Source: Verrucomicrobiota bacterium
GTDB taxonomy: Bacteria; Verrucomicrobiota; Verrucomicrobiia; Limisphaerales; JAJOIW01
Reading direction: 5' to 3'
DNA: 33,246 nucleotides
NCBI GenBank assembly: GCA_021209225.1
Contig: JAJOIW010000030.1
Location: 1 to 33,246, forward strand
Under the pieces are notes generated by a model, which saw nothing but the letters and a program-made list of their open reading frames with translations, was not told the origin of the DNA and did no database searches. Positions within the stretch are counted from its first letter, which is position 1. The number at the start of each line of letters is the position of its first letter. Below, one piece after another: positions 1 to 10,327 of the stretch. The translations under genes and the position numbers were made by a program.

Positions 1-1569
1 TTTGAAAGCAGATTGAGCAGTATCTGGCGGGTCCTTCCCGGATCGCCCTTCACCAGGGCCGGAACGTCTGGGCAAATATACAATTGGAATAAGAGGCCTT
101 TGCTGCGGGCCTGATTCTTGAATATACGAACCACTTCATCGATTTCCTGGAGTAGATTGTATTCTATATGCTCCACCTTGAGCCTGCCTGCCTCCAGTTT
201 GGAGAAATCCAGTATTTCATTAATGACCTGCAGGAGGGATTTTGAGCAGGCGGCAGCCGTATTCACATGTTCAATCTGCTCTTCTGTCAGATGTTTCTGG
301 CGCAGCAGGCACAGAGAACCAACAATTCCATTGATGGGAGTTCTTAACTCATGACTCATTGAAGCAAGAAATTCGCCTTTGATGCGTGCCGCTTCCACCG
401 CCTTTTCTTTGGCGGCCTCCAGTTCGGTGGTTTGTCTTGTGAGCTGAGCGTTTTTGAATTTTTGTTTGTTCTTTAACCTCGAGAATCCGGTTTATCAATA
501 ATTGGCGTTTATTGGATTCGTGAATTTTCCAGAGAAACAAGCCCACGAGTAGACTCAGGGACAATGATGTGGTGTAGTTACGTTCGGTCTGGAGTCCTAC
601 AAGTTCGGAGTAATATTCGGGACGGACGGTTAAAAGACAGACCAGAGTGGCCCCATGAACGGAGTTGAAACCGGATAAGGGCGTCATTATCATCACCCCG
701 TCTTTACTGGAAAAAGTCAAATGTTCGTCCCGGATTGATTCGAGATTTGCCTGATTTTCCAGAATGAGGTCCTTATGACCGGAAAAAACAGATTGGGTGG
801 TGGAACTGAATGGGGTGAGCATTTCGCCACCACTGGTCATGAATGCAATGTCAATATATTTATCATTTATAGAAATTTTATCGATGATCTGGGGTATGTG
901 GTCAAAGCGGAAACGCGTGCTGATGATACCCAGGACAGAACCAGATGCCGGGGAGATGACTTGCTGTGAGACGCCGATAGTGAGCCCTTCATTCTGGCCA
1001 TTGAAAAAGATCTGACTGAGCTGGCATTCGTGGAAGGCACCAACACAAATGGAATCCTCCGGGCTTGGGGCGTCCAGGGATTGTCTGATGATCCTGCTAG
1101 TGGAAAAATCACAATCCGATAATCCGGGGAAAATTTTTGTGTCGTAAGGATGCCCCTCATGACTGATCGTGTTGTAGGCCTTGAGTTCAGCATCCGGTGA
1201 GAAGAATGTGATGAGTTCAACTTCCGTGCAGTTGACAATTTTCTGATTGAACCAGTTTTGAATTTCGGGCCATTTTTCCTGCTCGATAAGGCCTATCAAC
1301 GTGGGATCCCGGGCGACCATACTGGTGCGGGCCAGGGCTGGTTCGAGGTGATCAGACACCCGGCCAAGGATCACCTTGGAGTATGTTGCCATCATTTCAA
1401 TTCCCTGATCATGGAACGAATGGGATTGCTTGTCGCGCGAGAAAACACTGAGAGATAAGACAAAAACTGCGCTCATGAAAAGCAGCACGGAAATTCTGCC
1501 TTTTTTGAAGCAAGCTGGTCCCAGCAGTTCTTTTTCCAGTTTGAGGCGCTTGTTCAGTTTTGAATTCAT
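1..1569 (-). CDS. Membrane sensor histidine kinase (hybrid-type N-terminal part; truncated by window start; frameshift near 455-465)
   Basis: ORF 349..1569(-) has an N-terminal TM, a periplasmic sensor region and a second TM (SLSLSLLVGLFLWKI). After a frameshift at a T/A homopolymer the minus-strand reading continues as ...LTRQTTELEAAKEKAVEAARIKGEFLASMSHELRTPINGIVGS...LLQVINEILDFSKLEAGRL, a canonical HisKA H-box. Confidence 0.88.
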
Positions 1570-1939
1570 TTCTCCAGAAACTCCTTATCGGTTGAAACCC
1601 ATGATTTGTTAAAAGTGGCACAGGGAAAGCCGAACTTCTGCATGAAAAGTGGACAGAGGTATATCGTGAAGCTGGAAATTATGCTGAGATTGCAATTCGA
1701 TGGGATTCCACGCCGGACGCCAAGCTGTACCGCGGAAGGATGACACTGGGTATGCTGGTGTAGTCCTATTGATGTGAGGATGCCTCAATCTTTCATACCC
1801 TTCTTCATTTCCTTGGCATTCTGAGTTGTTCTCAAATCTGAATCCTTTGGATTTCAGTGAGACTCGGATCATCATGCCGACGGTCCTGGAGTTCAGTTGC
1901 CCGTGAGGATTCCTCTGGCCTACTCCAGCGTCAGAGTTT

Positions 1940-2290
1940 TCACACTGCGCTGCTGACACCGGCGAGCACTTCCCGCTGGACCGCCTCACGCGTGGAATCA
2001 TCATCTTTGAGAGCTCTCCAGGATACGAGTTCCACTTCACTGGATTGACCTGTTTGCGGATCAACCTGCCTCACACGCGGCCGGTTCAGTGACTTCCTTT
2101 TCCCTTGGATTGTCACAGTGGCCTGGGTGCTTCCAGCGCGGACATAGGAGCTGTTTTCCAAGGGACGATGACTGGGACCGCAAAGCATGGAGCGTTCCTC
2201 TTCAAGAACATGGAGCAGGGCCTGGTAGGCGATCCGGCGAATCGGTTCCTGAAAGATCTGACGGAACTCTTCAGGAGCTTGACTGAACAC
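1940..2290 (-). pseudogene. IS256/mutator-type transposase, N-terminal remnant
   Basis: Translation ...RIAYQALLHVLEEERSMLCGP...RAGSTQATVTIQGKRKSLNRPRVRQVD...SSEVELVSWRALKDDDSTREAVQREVLAGVSS resembles the N-terminal region of IS256-like transposases (LCGP..., G+RRKVRRPRVR..., AVLxxVLAGVS). The frame breaks and no DDE core follows. Confidence 0.6.
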
Positions 2291-2777
2291 GCTGGGGATG
2301 GTTTGGTTGTGCGTGGGCAGTTTCTCTCTCTTTGTTTAAATCACCCGAATTCCAGGGGATTCGGAAGAGAAACTCACCCGCTGACTTTTAAAAGATTCTG
2401 GGGCCCTTCCATGTGTTGCATCGAGAAATTTGCAATCAGCACGCATCACAATAATAATGTGGTTGGAGTCAATGAAGGCGTTTTCTTTTCCTCAGATGTT
2501 TTATCGCAAGAGCGATTAACAGACTCTGAAGTTATTAATAACTTGAAATTATGTAAGAGAAATAGTGTTAATATCAGAGGCTGTTATACGGAGGCTATGC
2601 GGGGCCCGCTAATATCAATAGGCGCCACCCCAGATTCTAATATATGTTTTGAAGGCACCTGTGGCGATGCGCCGTTCCCTCTGCCTGGAAGGCTTGGCGT
2701 CAATCTTCCAAGGCAATTGATAACTACCAAAGATAGACCCAGTAGAAAGATTAAATTTTAATTTGTATAGTTTCAAA

Positions 2778-3137
2778 ATGAAAGCCAGTAATAAATTGTT
2801 AAAGATCGCTATATTATTTATACTGATATTATGCGTATTCATATTAGGTTTTCTGGCTAGTTACCCAGTGCATAATTTTGCATGGGGAGCATATGACACG
2901 GCAAAACTCAGAAATAATATCAAGAATGGATATTATAAACCAGGAAAAGAGGAGCCCGTGTTGCACGTTCCAAAAGCACAGTTGACTATTTCATATACAA
3001 ACACAGCCGGAAAGAGAATATTAGAACGCCTTTATATGGATGCAAAAGGGTATATAGTAAAAATCAGAGTCGAGAACGGTTTAATTGAGTCAGTTGTGTA
3101 TCCAAAAGATTCTGGCACGGGAATATTACATGAATGA
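2778..3137 (+). CDS. Small hypothetical protein with N-terminal signal/TM segment
   Basis: ORF 2763..3137; MKASNKLLKIAILFILILCVFILGFLASYPVHN hydrophobic N-terminus; lower GC than flanks. Confidence 0.55.
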   Translation: MKASNKLLKIAILFILILCVFILGFLASYPVHNFAWGAYDTAKLRNNIKNGYYKPGKEEPVLHVPKAQLTISYTNTAGKRILERLYMDAKGYIVKIRVENGLIESVVYPKDSGTGILHE

Positions 3138-3621
3138 GCAGCGCCGCACAGTGAAGCGAACACTGCCCATGAAAAATTCCCTACTTATTTTTGTTTTGTG
3201 CGTAATTGCTTCCTCATGCCAACGCCACCCTGCCGTCACGGTAATTTGGGAGCTGCCTAGTGGCATTATATACAAACGTTTGGAAAATGTTGGCAACGGG
3301 GTGCGTGCGCTGTCTTTGGCTCGCCAGCGCCAGAGTGACACGGGTTATTCCAGTATGATTATAGTGCCACCTGACATTCTATGGTGCGAGATCCGAGGAA
3401 ATCAAATCATTGGTGAGAAAGCCTCGTTTCCCCCTCTCGCGCAGTGGATGAATTCGAATGATTGGGAGCGAGCCGGATTCTTTATTCTCAATCCATCAGC
3501 CATTAAGCCCCAAGCAGCAACTGAAGATGAAATGCTTGGGACGGCAATATCATGGTTTGCGACCAAAGAAGAGTTGGAGAAAGCTATCGAGCTGGCGTCC
3601 CGTGCGCCTCAGATCCCTTGA
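3133..3621 (+). CDS. Hypothetical lipoprotein
   Basis: In ORF 3085..3621; MKNSLLIFVLCVIASSCQ resembles a lipoprotein signal with a lipobox-like Cys; start overlaps the end of the upstream ORF. Confidence 0.5.
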   Translation, partial: NEQRRTVKRTLPMKNSLLIFVLCVIASSCQRHPAVTVIWELPSGIIYKRLENVGNGVRALSLARQRQSDTGYSSMIIVPPDILWCEIRGNQIIGEKASFPPLAQWMNSNDWERAGFFILNPSAIKPQAATEDEMLGTAISWFATKEELEKAIELASRAPQIP

Positions 3622-3642
3622 GTTTCTGGGCGCTTCATCTTT

Positions 3643-3822
3643 ATGCATGTTTTGGGACAACGCCAAGATTTGCATAGTCGCGAAGGGAACAAGGTATTCT
3701 TAACTTTTCCTCCCAGATATCAAATTATAGAAAGATTACTTCTTCGATGTTTAAAGAACCTAAAAATAGATGGACTAGATATTTTAGGCGCATTCGATTC
3801 AGCTCTTGATATGTTACATTAG
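3643..3822 (+). CDS. Short hypothetical ORF (59 aa), possibly a gene fragment
   Basis: ATG at 3643 to TAG at 3822: MHVLGQRQDLHSREGNKVFLTFPPRYQIIERLLLRCLKNLKIDGLDILGAFDSALDMLH. Below the ORF track length cutoff. Confidence 0.3.
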   Translation: MHVLGQRQDLHSREGNKVFLTFPPRYQIIERLLLRCLKNLKIDGLDILGAFDSALDMLH

Positions 3823-3828
3823 AAGACA

Positions 3829-4724
3829 ATGCGAGGAATCATCATGCCTTCCGGAGGCTTAGGGTATTCTGTAAATATGTGGGTTGCCTTACGGGCACTC
3901 CGGAGATTGGGATGCCCGCTTCAGGTAGAGTGCTGGTGCCTGAATGAACACGAGCTTGATCCCACGTTTTTAAACCTGGCTGCACTATTCGATGTGAGTT
4001 ACAGAGTCGCGTCTCAGGAGTCTGTAAACGAAGTGAGGCCAACCCATGGCTGGGAACTCAAAGCCTACGCTCTGGTTCATAGTGCCTTTGACCAGGTGAT
4101 ACTTCTGGATGCCGACAACGTTCCTGTGCGTCATCCCGAATTTCTTTTCGAGACGCCTCAGTTCAAGGAGACCGGAGCGCTATCTGGCCCGATCGTGGGC
4201 GGATTGCTGAAACCAACCCGATCTGGGATATCTGCGGTGTTGAGTACCGCGACGAGCCCGAGTGGGAGAGCGGTCAGATCGTGGTGGACCGGACCCGTTG
4301 CATGGATGCTCTCAACCTGGCCCTCGAATACAACCGCAATCGGGAGGTGATTTATCAGCACGTTCACGGGGACAAGGAAACCTTTCATCTGGCTTTCCGA
4401 AAAACCGAAACCCCTGTCGCCATGCCTGAGAAGGGTGTCCGGCACGAACATGGTGTGCATTTTCAGCACGACTTTGAGGGCAATCTCCTGTTCCGGCACC
4501 GGAGCCTGGCCAAGTGGAAGCTTTTCGGAAAAAACCCGCGGATCCCCGGCTTTCAGTTTGAGGAGGAATGCCTTGGTTATCTGGATGAGCTGCGCGAAAA
4601 GTGGGACTTCAGGTTTCCTGAGCTGACCCGTTACCGGGCGGACGAGGCGTCGGATGACAAGCGGCAGGAGGCGGAGGACCTGAAGAAAGGAGAGTGGTGG
4701 GGCCGGATATCTGGCGCGGTATGA
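3829..4724 (+). CDS. Putative mannosyltransferase/nucleotide-diphospho-sugar glycosyltransferase (frameshift near 4180)
   Basis: Frame 1: MRGIIMPSGGLGYSVNMWVALRALRRLGCPLQVECWCL...WELKAYALVHSAFDQVILLDADNVPVRHPEFLFETPQFKETGAL. Frame 3 continues WPDRGRIAETNPIWDICGVEYRDEPEWESGQIVVDRTRCMDALNLALEYNRNREVIYQHVHGDKETFHLAFR. LDADN is a GT-A DxD-type motif. One missing base near 4180 explains the split. Confidence 0.78.
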
Positions 4725-4754
4725 CGCGACCAAAGGGTGGATTTCCAGTAAAGG

Positions 4755-5075
4755 TTGGAAGGGTATGAGAGACCTCCCTGTCGTCATCCTCGCGGCTGGT
4801 CGCGGCAGTTTAATCGAGGGTCTGGAAAGGTCATGAGAGAATTCCTCGATGTGGGCAGCCACGTGCATGGAGGTCACGCCTTGAATGGGGAGACCTTTAT
4901 AATCGACCCAGCTGAAGAAATGGAGAGGGTTCCGGAAAATACACCTTGCGGGTATTTTTGTTGCGTATCTGGGCGGCAAAGAACTCGAGGAATCGGTCAG
5001 CCGCGCGATCGCCTTCATGGGCGATGCACAGGGGGATATCCCGCCAGGGATATTTCGAATGGCGGTGGAAATTCC
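4755..5075 (-). pseudogene. Tyrosine recombinase/integrase, N-terminal SAM-like core-binding domain remnant
   Basis: Two minus frames joined near 4940 read IAHEGDRAADRFLEFFAAQIRNKNTRKVYF / RNPLHFFSWVDYKGLPIQGVTSMHVAAHIEEFSHDLSRPSIKLPRPAARM, matching the pattern (FxxFxxxIRNxNTRxxYxxxxxxFFxWxxxxGL...VxxYIExLxxxLSxPSIKxxLAAxRM). No catalytic domain follows. Confidence 0.68.
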
Positions 5076-5294
5076 GGGAAAGAAAGAAATTCCACAGACA
5101 GCTATTTTCTGGCAGCAAAGCGGATTATGGCTCGTGCTCTTTATTCCAATCTTTTTTCCATGGCTTGGACGTATGGTCGATGGCATCTCGTTTAAGTATT
5201 TCCCGATAAAGTTCCCGTGAGTTTCAGGCAAAGCAGTGGTGGAAGATCAGGGGGACCCTGTCACCACGGCTTCCGAATTGGGTGTCCTGTTTGT

Positions 5295-5315
5295 GAGGCA
5301 ACGGGCCTCTTTTTC
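5295..5315 (+). terminator. Weak candidate Rho-independent terminator
   Basis: GAGGC-aacgg-GCCTC followed by tttttc. Confidence 0.3.
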
Positions 5316-5435
5316 TTGTCCGGGAATTTTCCTTCGGTGTCCTCTTCAATGAGGCAACCCGGCCACCAAATCACCTGAAATAAACGGTGGAAATTTGTGC
5401 AGTTCCTAATTAACCTGAGTGAAATTCTGAGCATT

Positions 5436-6418
5436 ATGGGAAAAATTTTTAACAACATCATTGAGACAGTTGGGGGCACACCTCTGGTTAGATTGAATAA
5501 AGTGACAGCGGGACTTGAGGCGGAGATTTTACTGAAGTGCGAATTTTTCAATCCATTAGGCAGTGTGAAGGATCGGATTGGAATGGCGATGATTGAGGCA
5601 GCCGAAAGGGATGGCAGGATATCTGCGGATACGGTCATCATTGAACCAACCAGCGGAAACACAGGCATAGCCTTGGCCTTTGTGTGTGCGGCCAAGGGGT
5701 ATAAACTGATTCTGACCATGCCGGAAACCATGTCTCTGGAACGCAGGACTCTCCTGGCGCTGCTTGGGGCACAGCTGGTATTGACGCCTGGTCCCAAAGG
5801 AATGAAAGGGGCGATAGAGAAAGCCCATGAACTGGCGGAACACACGCCTCATGCCTGGATTCCGCAGCAATTTGAAAATGCGGCGAACCCGGAAATTCAC
5901 CGGAGAACAACGGCAGAAGAAATCTGGAATGATACCGATGGCAGGGTGGATATCCTGGTGGCTGCCGTGGGAACAGGTGGCACAGCTACGGGAATAACAG
6001 AAGTGCTCAAGCTGAGAAAACCCGGATTCCAAACTATCGTGGTGGAACCAGAGGATTCTCCAGTGATCTCACAGACCCTCGCCGGTGAACCCCTGACCCC
6101 GGGACCCCACAAAATCCAGGGAACAGGCGCTGGATTTGTCCCCCGCATCTCTACTTGAAAGATGAAGCTGGAAACCAGCAGATTTCCGAATGCATCAAAG
6201 TATCCAATGAAAATGCTTTGGTCATGGCGCGCCGGCTGGCAAAGGAGGAGGGGATTCTGGGAGGCATCTCAACAGGCGCAAACGTTCACGCGGCGATTGA
6301 ATTGGCGCGCCGGGCGGAAAATAAGGGGAAAGTGATTGTGACGATCGGGTGCTCGACCGGAGAAAGATATCTGAGCACAGCCCTGGCGGATGAAGCCCGC
6401 GCTGCTGTTCAAAGCTGA
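5436..6418 (+). CDS. cysK: Cysteine synthase (O-acetylserine sulfhydrylase), frameshift near 6140-6146
   Basis: [23 protein letters not shown]...[14 protein letters not shown]-type PLP-Lys motif (seen as [13 protein letters not shown]), [29 protein letters not shown], then in another frame [44 protein letters not shown]. One missing C in a C run (GTCCCCCGC) restores [10 protein letters not shown]. Confidence 0.93.
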
Positions 6419-6446
6419 CAGATTATCCCCAGTCAGGCCCGGTAAC

Positions 6447-6471
6447 AAGCTGCTCCCACGGGCAGCTTTTT
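6447..6471 (+). terminator. Rho-independent terminator after cysK
   Basis: AAGCTGC-tcccacgg-GCAGCTT followed by a T-run, 29 nt after the cysK stop. Confidence 0.65.
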
Positions 6472-6555
6472 GCTTGATGGATCAGAAATGGCGAACTGAT
6501 TTTCTCGCGATAATTTCATTCAGTTCGTGGGAAGAGTGGGCTAGGATGGGGCTTT

Positions 6556-7812
6556 ATGAAGCTGGAAAGTCCATTGGATTGGGCCATTGATCAGTTTGCT
6601 GAGATTGGGGTGGATGCAGAATTGGCCCTGAGAAAGCTTTCGGGTCTGGCTATTTCGATCCATTGCTGGCAGGGGGATGATGTTCAGGGATTTGAAGGGG
6701 GATCGGGCATTCCCGGCAGTGGCCTCGCTGTCACCGGAAATCACCCTGGACGTGCCAGATCCATTGACGAACTCTGGAACGACCTGGAAAAAGCATTGTC
6801 GCTGATTCCAGGAAAGCATCGAATCAATCTCCACGCGTCCTACGGGGATTTCCGGGGTAAGCCAGTGGAGCGGGACCAAATCTGTGCCGACCATTTTGAC
6901 GCATGGATCGATTGGGCAAAGACGCTTGGGGTGGGATTGGATTTTAATCCCACATTTTTCGGGCATCCATTGGCGGCGGATGGTTGGACTTTGGCGCACA
7001 GGGATTCATCCATACGGAAATTCTGGATTGATCACGGCATGGCATGCCGCGAAATAGCCAAAGTCATGGGACAAAGGATCGGGTCACCATGCATGAATAA
7101 TATCTGGGTGCCAGATGGATACAAAGACACTCCCGCAGATCGTCACAGTCCAAGGCAAAGATTGACGGAGTCACTGGACCATATTTTCTCAAAAGATTTC
7201 GATCCGGGGCATATTCTGGATTCAGTTGAATCGAAGCTGTTCGGGATAGGCAGTGAATCCTATGTGGTGGGCTCGCATGAGTTTTATTTGGGGTATGCGA
7301 TCACGCGCCGGAAATACCTTTGCCTGGATGCCGGGCATTATCATCCGACAGAAACGATTGCGGACAAGATCAGCAGTATAGCGCCATACGTGCCCGGACT
7401 ATTGTTGCATGTGAGCCGTGGAGTCCGATGGGACAGCGACCATGTGGTCAGTCTCAATGACGACCTGCTGGAAACCGCGAGAGAAATCTGTCGCGGCGCC
7501 CGCTTCGATTCCACCCGCATTGGTTTGGATTTTTTTGATGCCAGTCTGAATCGGGTGGCCGCTTGGGTGATCGGAACGCGGAACATGCTGAAGGCTTTAA
7601 TGATGGCACTTCTCGAGCCAGGATCCAGACTTGAGCAATTGGAAATGCTGGGTGATTTCACTGGCAGGCTGGCCCTTATGGAGGAAATGAAATTAATGCC
7701 ATATGGTGTGCTCTGGGAGCATTACTGTCGATGCAACAATGTCCCTGGCCGCAACGGGTGGATGGATGAGATACGATCCTACGAAAAGGGAGTGATGAAT
7801 CTCCGCCATTGA
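6556..7812 (+). CDS. rhaA: L-rhamnose isomerase
   Basis: Intact 418 aa. Motifs strongly match RhaA: ISIHCWQGDDVQGFE, TGNHPGRAR, LIPGKHRINLHA, LGLDFNPTFFGHPLAADGWTLAHRDSSIRKFWIDH, NIWVPDGYKD, VESKLFGIGSESYVVGSHEFYLGYA, CLDAGHYHPTE, HVSRGVRWDSDHVV, IGLDFFDASLNRVAAWVIGTRNM. Confidence 0.97.
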   Translation: MKLESPLDWAIDQFAEIGVDAELALRKLSGLAISIHCWQGDDVQGFEGGSGIPGSGLAVTGNHPGRARSIDELWNDLEKALSLIPGKHRINLHASYGDFRGKPVERDQICADHFDAWIDWAKTLGVGLDFNPTFFGHPLAADGWTLAHRDSSIRKFWIDHGMACREIAKVMGQRIGSPCMNNIWVPDGYKDTPADRHSPRQRLTESLDHIFSKDFDPGHILDSVESKLFGIGSESYVVGSHEFYLGYAITRRKYLCLDAGHYHPTETIADKISSIAPYVPGLLLHVSRGVRWDSDHVVSLNDDLLETAREICRGARFDSTRIGLDFFDASLNRVAAWVIGTRNMLKALMMALLEPGSRLEQLEMLGDFTGRLALMEEMKLMPYGVLWEHYCRCNNVPGRNGWMDEIRSYEKGVMNLRH

Positions 7813-7816
7813 AAGC

Positions 7817-9340
7817 ATGATGTCCCTTCCACCATATGCTGTTGAAATGGATGGATTAAGTAAATCCTACGGGGGGGTTTATGCCATTCAGGATCTGACA
7901 TTCTCCATAGAAAAAGGAACATTCCATTCGCTGTGCGGTGAGAATGGGGCAGGGAAATCGACCCTGATCAAATGCTTATCCGGCAATGCACAACCGGATC
8001 GTGGTCGGGTTCTGATTGATGGAGTGGCACTGGAAATGGGATCTGTTCTGAAAAGTATCGGTTCCGGCATCGCTGTCATCCACCAGGAAACTACAATCTT
8101 TCCCGATTTAAACCCGATCCAGAATATTTTTGCCGGCAGAGAATGGGTGGGGCCTGGGTCCATGTTAAAAAAGAAATCCATGGCTCAGGAGGCAGGGAAA
8201 TGGCTGGATCGCCTTGATCTGGAGGTGGATTTATCCCGTCCCTGTGGCGAACTGCCATTGGCTCAGCGTCAATTGATCGCCATAGCCCGTGCTCTATCGA
8301 TGAATTGTCGCATTCTCATTCTGGATGAACCGACGGCATCCATGTCAGCGGGTGAGTCGTCCAATCTGCTGCGCATGTTGAATTCCCTGCGCGCGGAAGG
8401 TGTGACCATACTTTTTGTCAGTCATCGATTGGATGAAGTGATGGAAATGTCAGATAACATCACGGTGCTGCGGGACGGGAAGCATGTGGGGACCCGCCAG
8501 AAGTCCCACATCGATAAGCCGGGCCTCATTCGATTGATGGCAGGTCGATCGGTGGAGGTTGAGCCGGGTCGGACTGAGCGCATCCCCTCCGTGTCGATTC
8601 CGGCACCAGTGCTGGAGGTGCAGGGGTTATGTTCCGCGGGGACATTTCAGGACATTGAATTCAGTCTTCTTCCTGGGGAGATTGTGGGGTTGGCTGGTCT
8701 GGTTGGGGCGGGCCGATCCGAATTGGCTAAAGCAATTTTTGGTGTGGACACCTATTCTCAGGGAAAAGTAAAAATCAATTCACGACCCCTGGAGAAGGGC
8801 AATGTCCGGGAGTCTATCCGGCAGGGTCTGGCATTCGTCCCTGAAGACCGACAGCATGAGGGGCTCATTCTGCCGCTCTCTATAGGGAGAAATATGAATC
8901 TGGCCATTTCCAATATGCTTCCTGGCATGGGAATTCTGGATAAGACTTCGGAGAATCAAAGGGTGGAGAATTTCAGGAAGGAACTTGGTATCCGCATGCA
9001 ATCAGGTGAGGACCCGGTTGAATCGTTATCCGGGGGCAATCAGCAGAAAGTGGTTCTTGCGAAATGGCTGGCCACTCAACCCAAAGTATTCATATTGGAT
9101 GAACCCACCCGGGGAGTCGATGTGAGGGCCAAATCACAAGTCCATCAGATCATCCGGGAGCTGGCCCATCGGGGGCTGGCTGTCCTCGTCATCTCCTCAG
9201 ATTTTCCTGAAATTCTGAGTCTGACAGATCGCATACTCGTGATGTGCGAAGGGAAATTGACCGCCCAACTCACCACCCATCACGCGACTCAGGAATCCAT
9301 TCTCAGGCATGCTTTTCCCCAATCGGAAACCATATCATGA
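7817..9340 (+). CDS. Sugar ABC transporter ATP-binding protein (RbsA/MglA class; likely rhamnose importer ATPase)
   Basis: Intact 507 aa with two ABC domains: CGENGAGKSTLIKCLSG, LILDEPTASMS; second half GLAGLVGAGRSELAKAIFG, LSGGNQQKVVLAKWLA, FILDEPTRGVDV. Confidence 0.95.
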   Translation: MMSLPPYAVEMDGLSKSYGGVYAIQDLTFSIEKGTFHSLCGENGAGKSTLIKCLSGNAQPDRGRVLIDGVALEMGSVLKSIGSGIAVIHQETTIFPDLNPIQNIFAGREWVGPGSMLKKKSMAQEAGKWLDRLDLEVDLSRPCGELPLAQRQLIAIARALSMNCRILILDEPTASMSAGESSNLLRMLNSLRAEGVTILFVSHRLDEVMEMSDNITVLRDGKHVGTRQKSHIDKPGLIRLMAGRSVEVEPGRTERIPSVSIPAPVLEVQGLCSAGTFQDIEFSLLPGEIVGLAGLVGAGRSELAKAIFGVDTYSQGKVKINSRPLEKGNVRESIRQGLAFVPEDRQHEGLILPLSIGRNMNLAISNMLPGMGILDKTSENQRVENFRKELGIRMQSGEDPVESLSGGNQQKVVLAKWLATQPKVFILDEPTRGVDVRAKSQVHQIIRELAHRGLAVLVISSDFPEILSLTDRILVMCEGKLTAQLTTHHATQESILRHAFPQSETIS

Positions 9341-10327
9341 AGTCTATGACTCCCATTTTTCAAAGGACTGTCCGTCATCGGGCATTCGGCCTGATTTTCA
9401 TGATATGTATTGCGGTTGTTGGGGTGGGGTGTTTTGAGCGATCCTTTTTAACCTGGGCGAACTGGAAGGACATCCTGGTGCGATGTGCTCCGACGGCCAT
9501 CGTTGCCTGCGGAGTCATGACCGTCATATTGACAGGGGAGATTGATATTTCCACTGGATCTCTGATGGCATTGTCAGCCTCCGTGATGGGAATCGTCATG
9601 TCGGGTGATCATCTGGGTTGGAGTCCATGGATAGGGGTTCCGATCACTATCCTGACCGGGGCATGTGTCGGCGCAGTCACTGGTCTGCTTGTGGACCTGG
9701 GGGAATGTTCCATCCATCATTGTCACTTTGGGTTGGCTGGCGAGTTTCAGAGGACTGACCACTTTGCTTATGCGTGGGGGGAACATCGGAAACCTGCCTG
9801 ATGGGCTGGTGGAGGCGGCCAAGCGAGGGTATTTGGGGATTCCATTGTCCATCTGGGTGGCAGTAGTCGTTATAAGTGCCACTGGGTTCATCCTCCATAA
9901 ACTGCCACTGGGCTGGAGAATCAAGGCGGTTGGCAGTTGTCGGCATTCCGCAGAGATGCTTGGACTGAATACGCGCAGGATACGATTTTTCACCTTTGTA
10001 TACACAGGCATACTGACAGCTGTTGCGACACTGATCGAAGTTCCGAGGTTGCCTCGGATAGAAGCGGGTATTGGGGTTGGGTTTGAATTGCTGGTCGTGA
10101 CCTGTGTGGTTGTTGGAGGGGTTTCCATATCTGGCGGGCGGGGAAATTTATGCGCGGTAATGTTCGCTGTGCTTCTGATGACGCTCATTCGTCCCATGCT
10201 CACTTTCTTGAATATTGGCGATGCGGCGGAGAAGTGGACGCGGGCGGTTCAGGGCTGCTTTATTCTGGTGGCTGTGGTTTGGGACGCCATCCATCACAAA
10301 TGGAATGCAAAGGAGAATTCCAGATGA
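9337..10327 (+). CDS. Sugar ABC transporter permease 1 (RbsC/RhaP-like), frameshift near 9698-9702
   Basis: MKSMTPIFQRTVRHRAFGLIFM...GVMTVILTGEIDISTGSLMALSASVMG (binding-protein-dependent permease signature), then an extra G in GGGGG; continues NVPSIIVTLGWLASFRGLTTLL...GVGFELLVVTCVVVGGVSISGGRG. ATG overlaps the ATPase stop. Confidence 0.9.

Noticed and set aside
2520-2640. Possible integron attC-like or IS-end sequence around the repeated TTAATATCA/TAATATCAATA
   Set aside because: No consistent core sites or paired inverted ends could be found by eye.
2105-2761. 218-aa + strand ORF
   Set aside because: First part is antisense to the transposase remnant; the rest has no coherent protein-like pattern. 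Likely spurious.
4158-5231. 357-aa minus-strand ORF as a single protein
   Set aside because: Its distal half lies antisense to the glycosyltransferase and has no family features. Only the 4.76-4.93 kb part makes sense, as part of the frameshifted recombinase remnant.
5261-6148. Minus-strand ORFs over cysK (5261..5845, 5556..6032, 5638..5910, 5897..6148)
   Set aside because: Shadow ORFs opposite a well-supported coding gene.
9574-10203. 209-aa minus-strand ORF
   Set aside because: Antisense to permease 1; Thr/Pro-rich shadow translation of hydrophobic codons.
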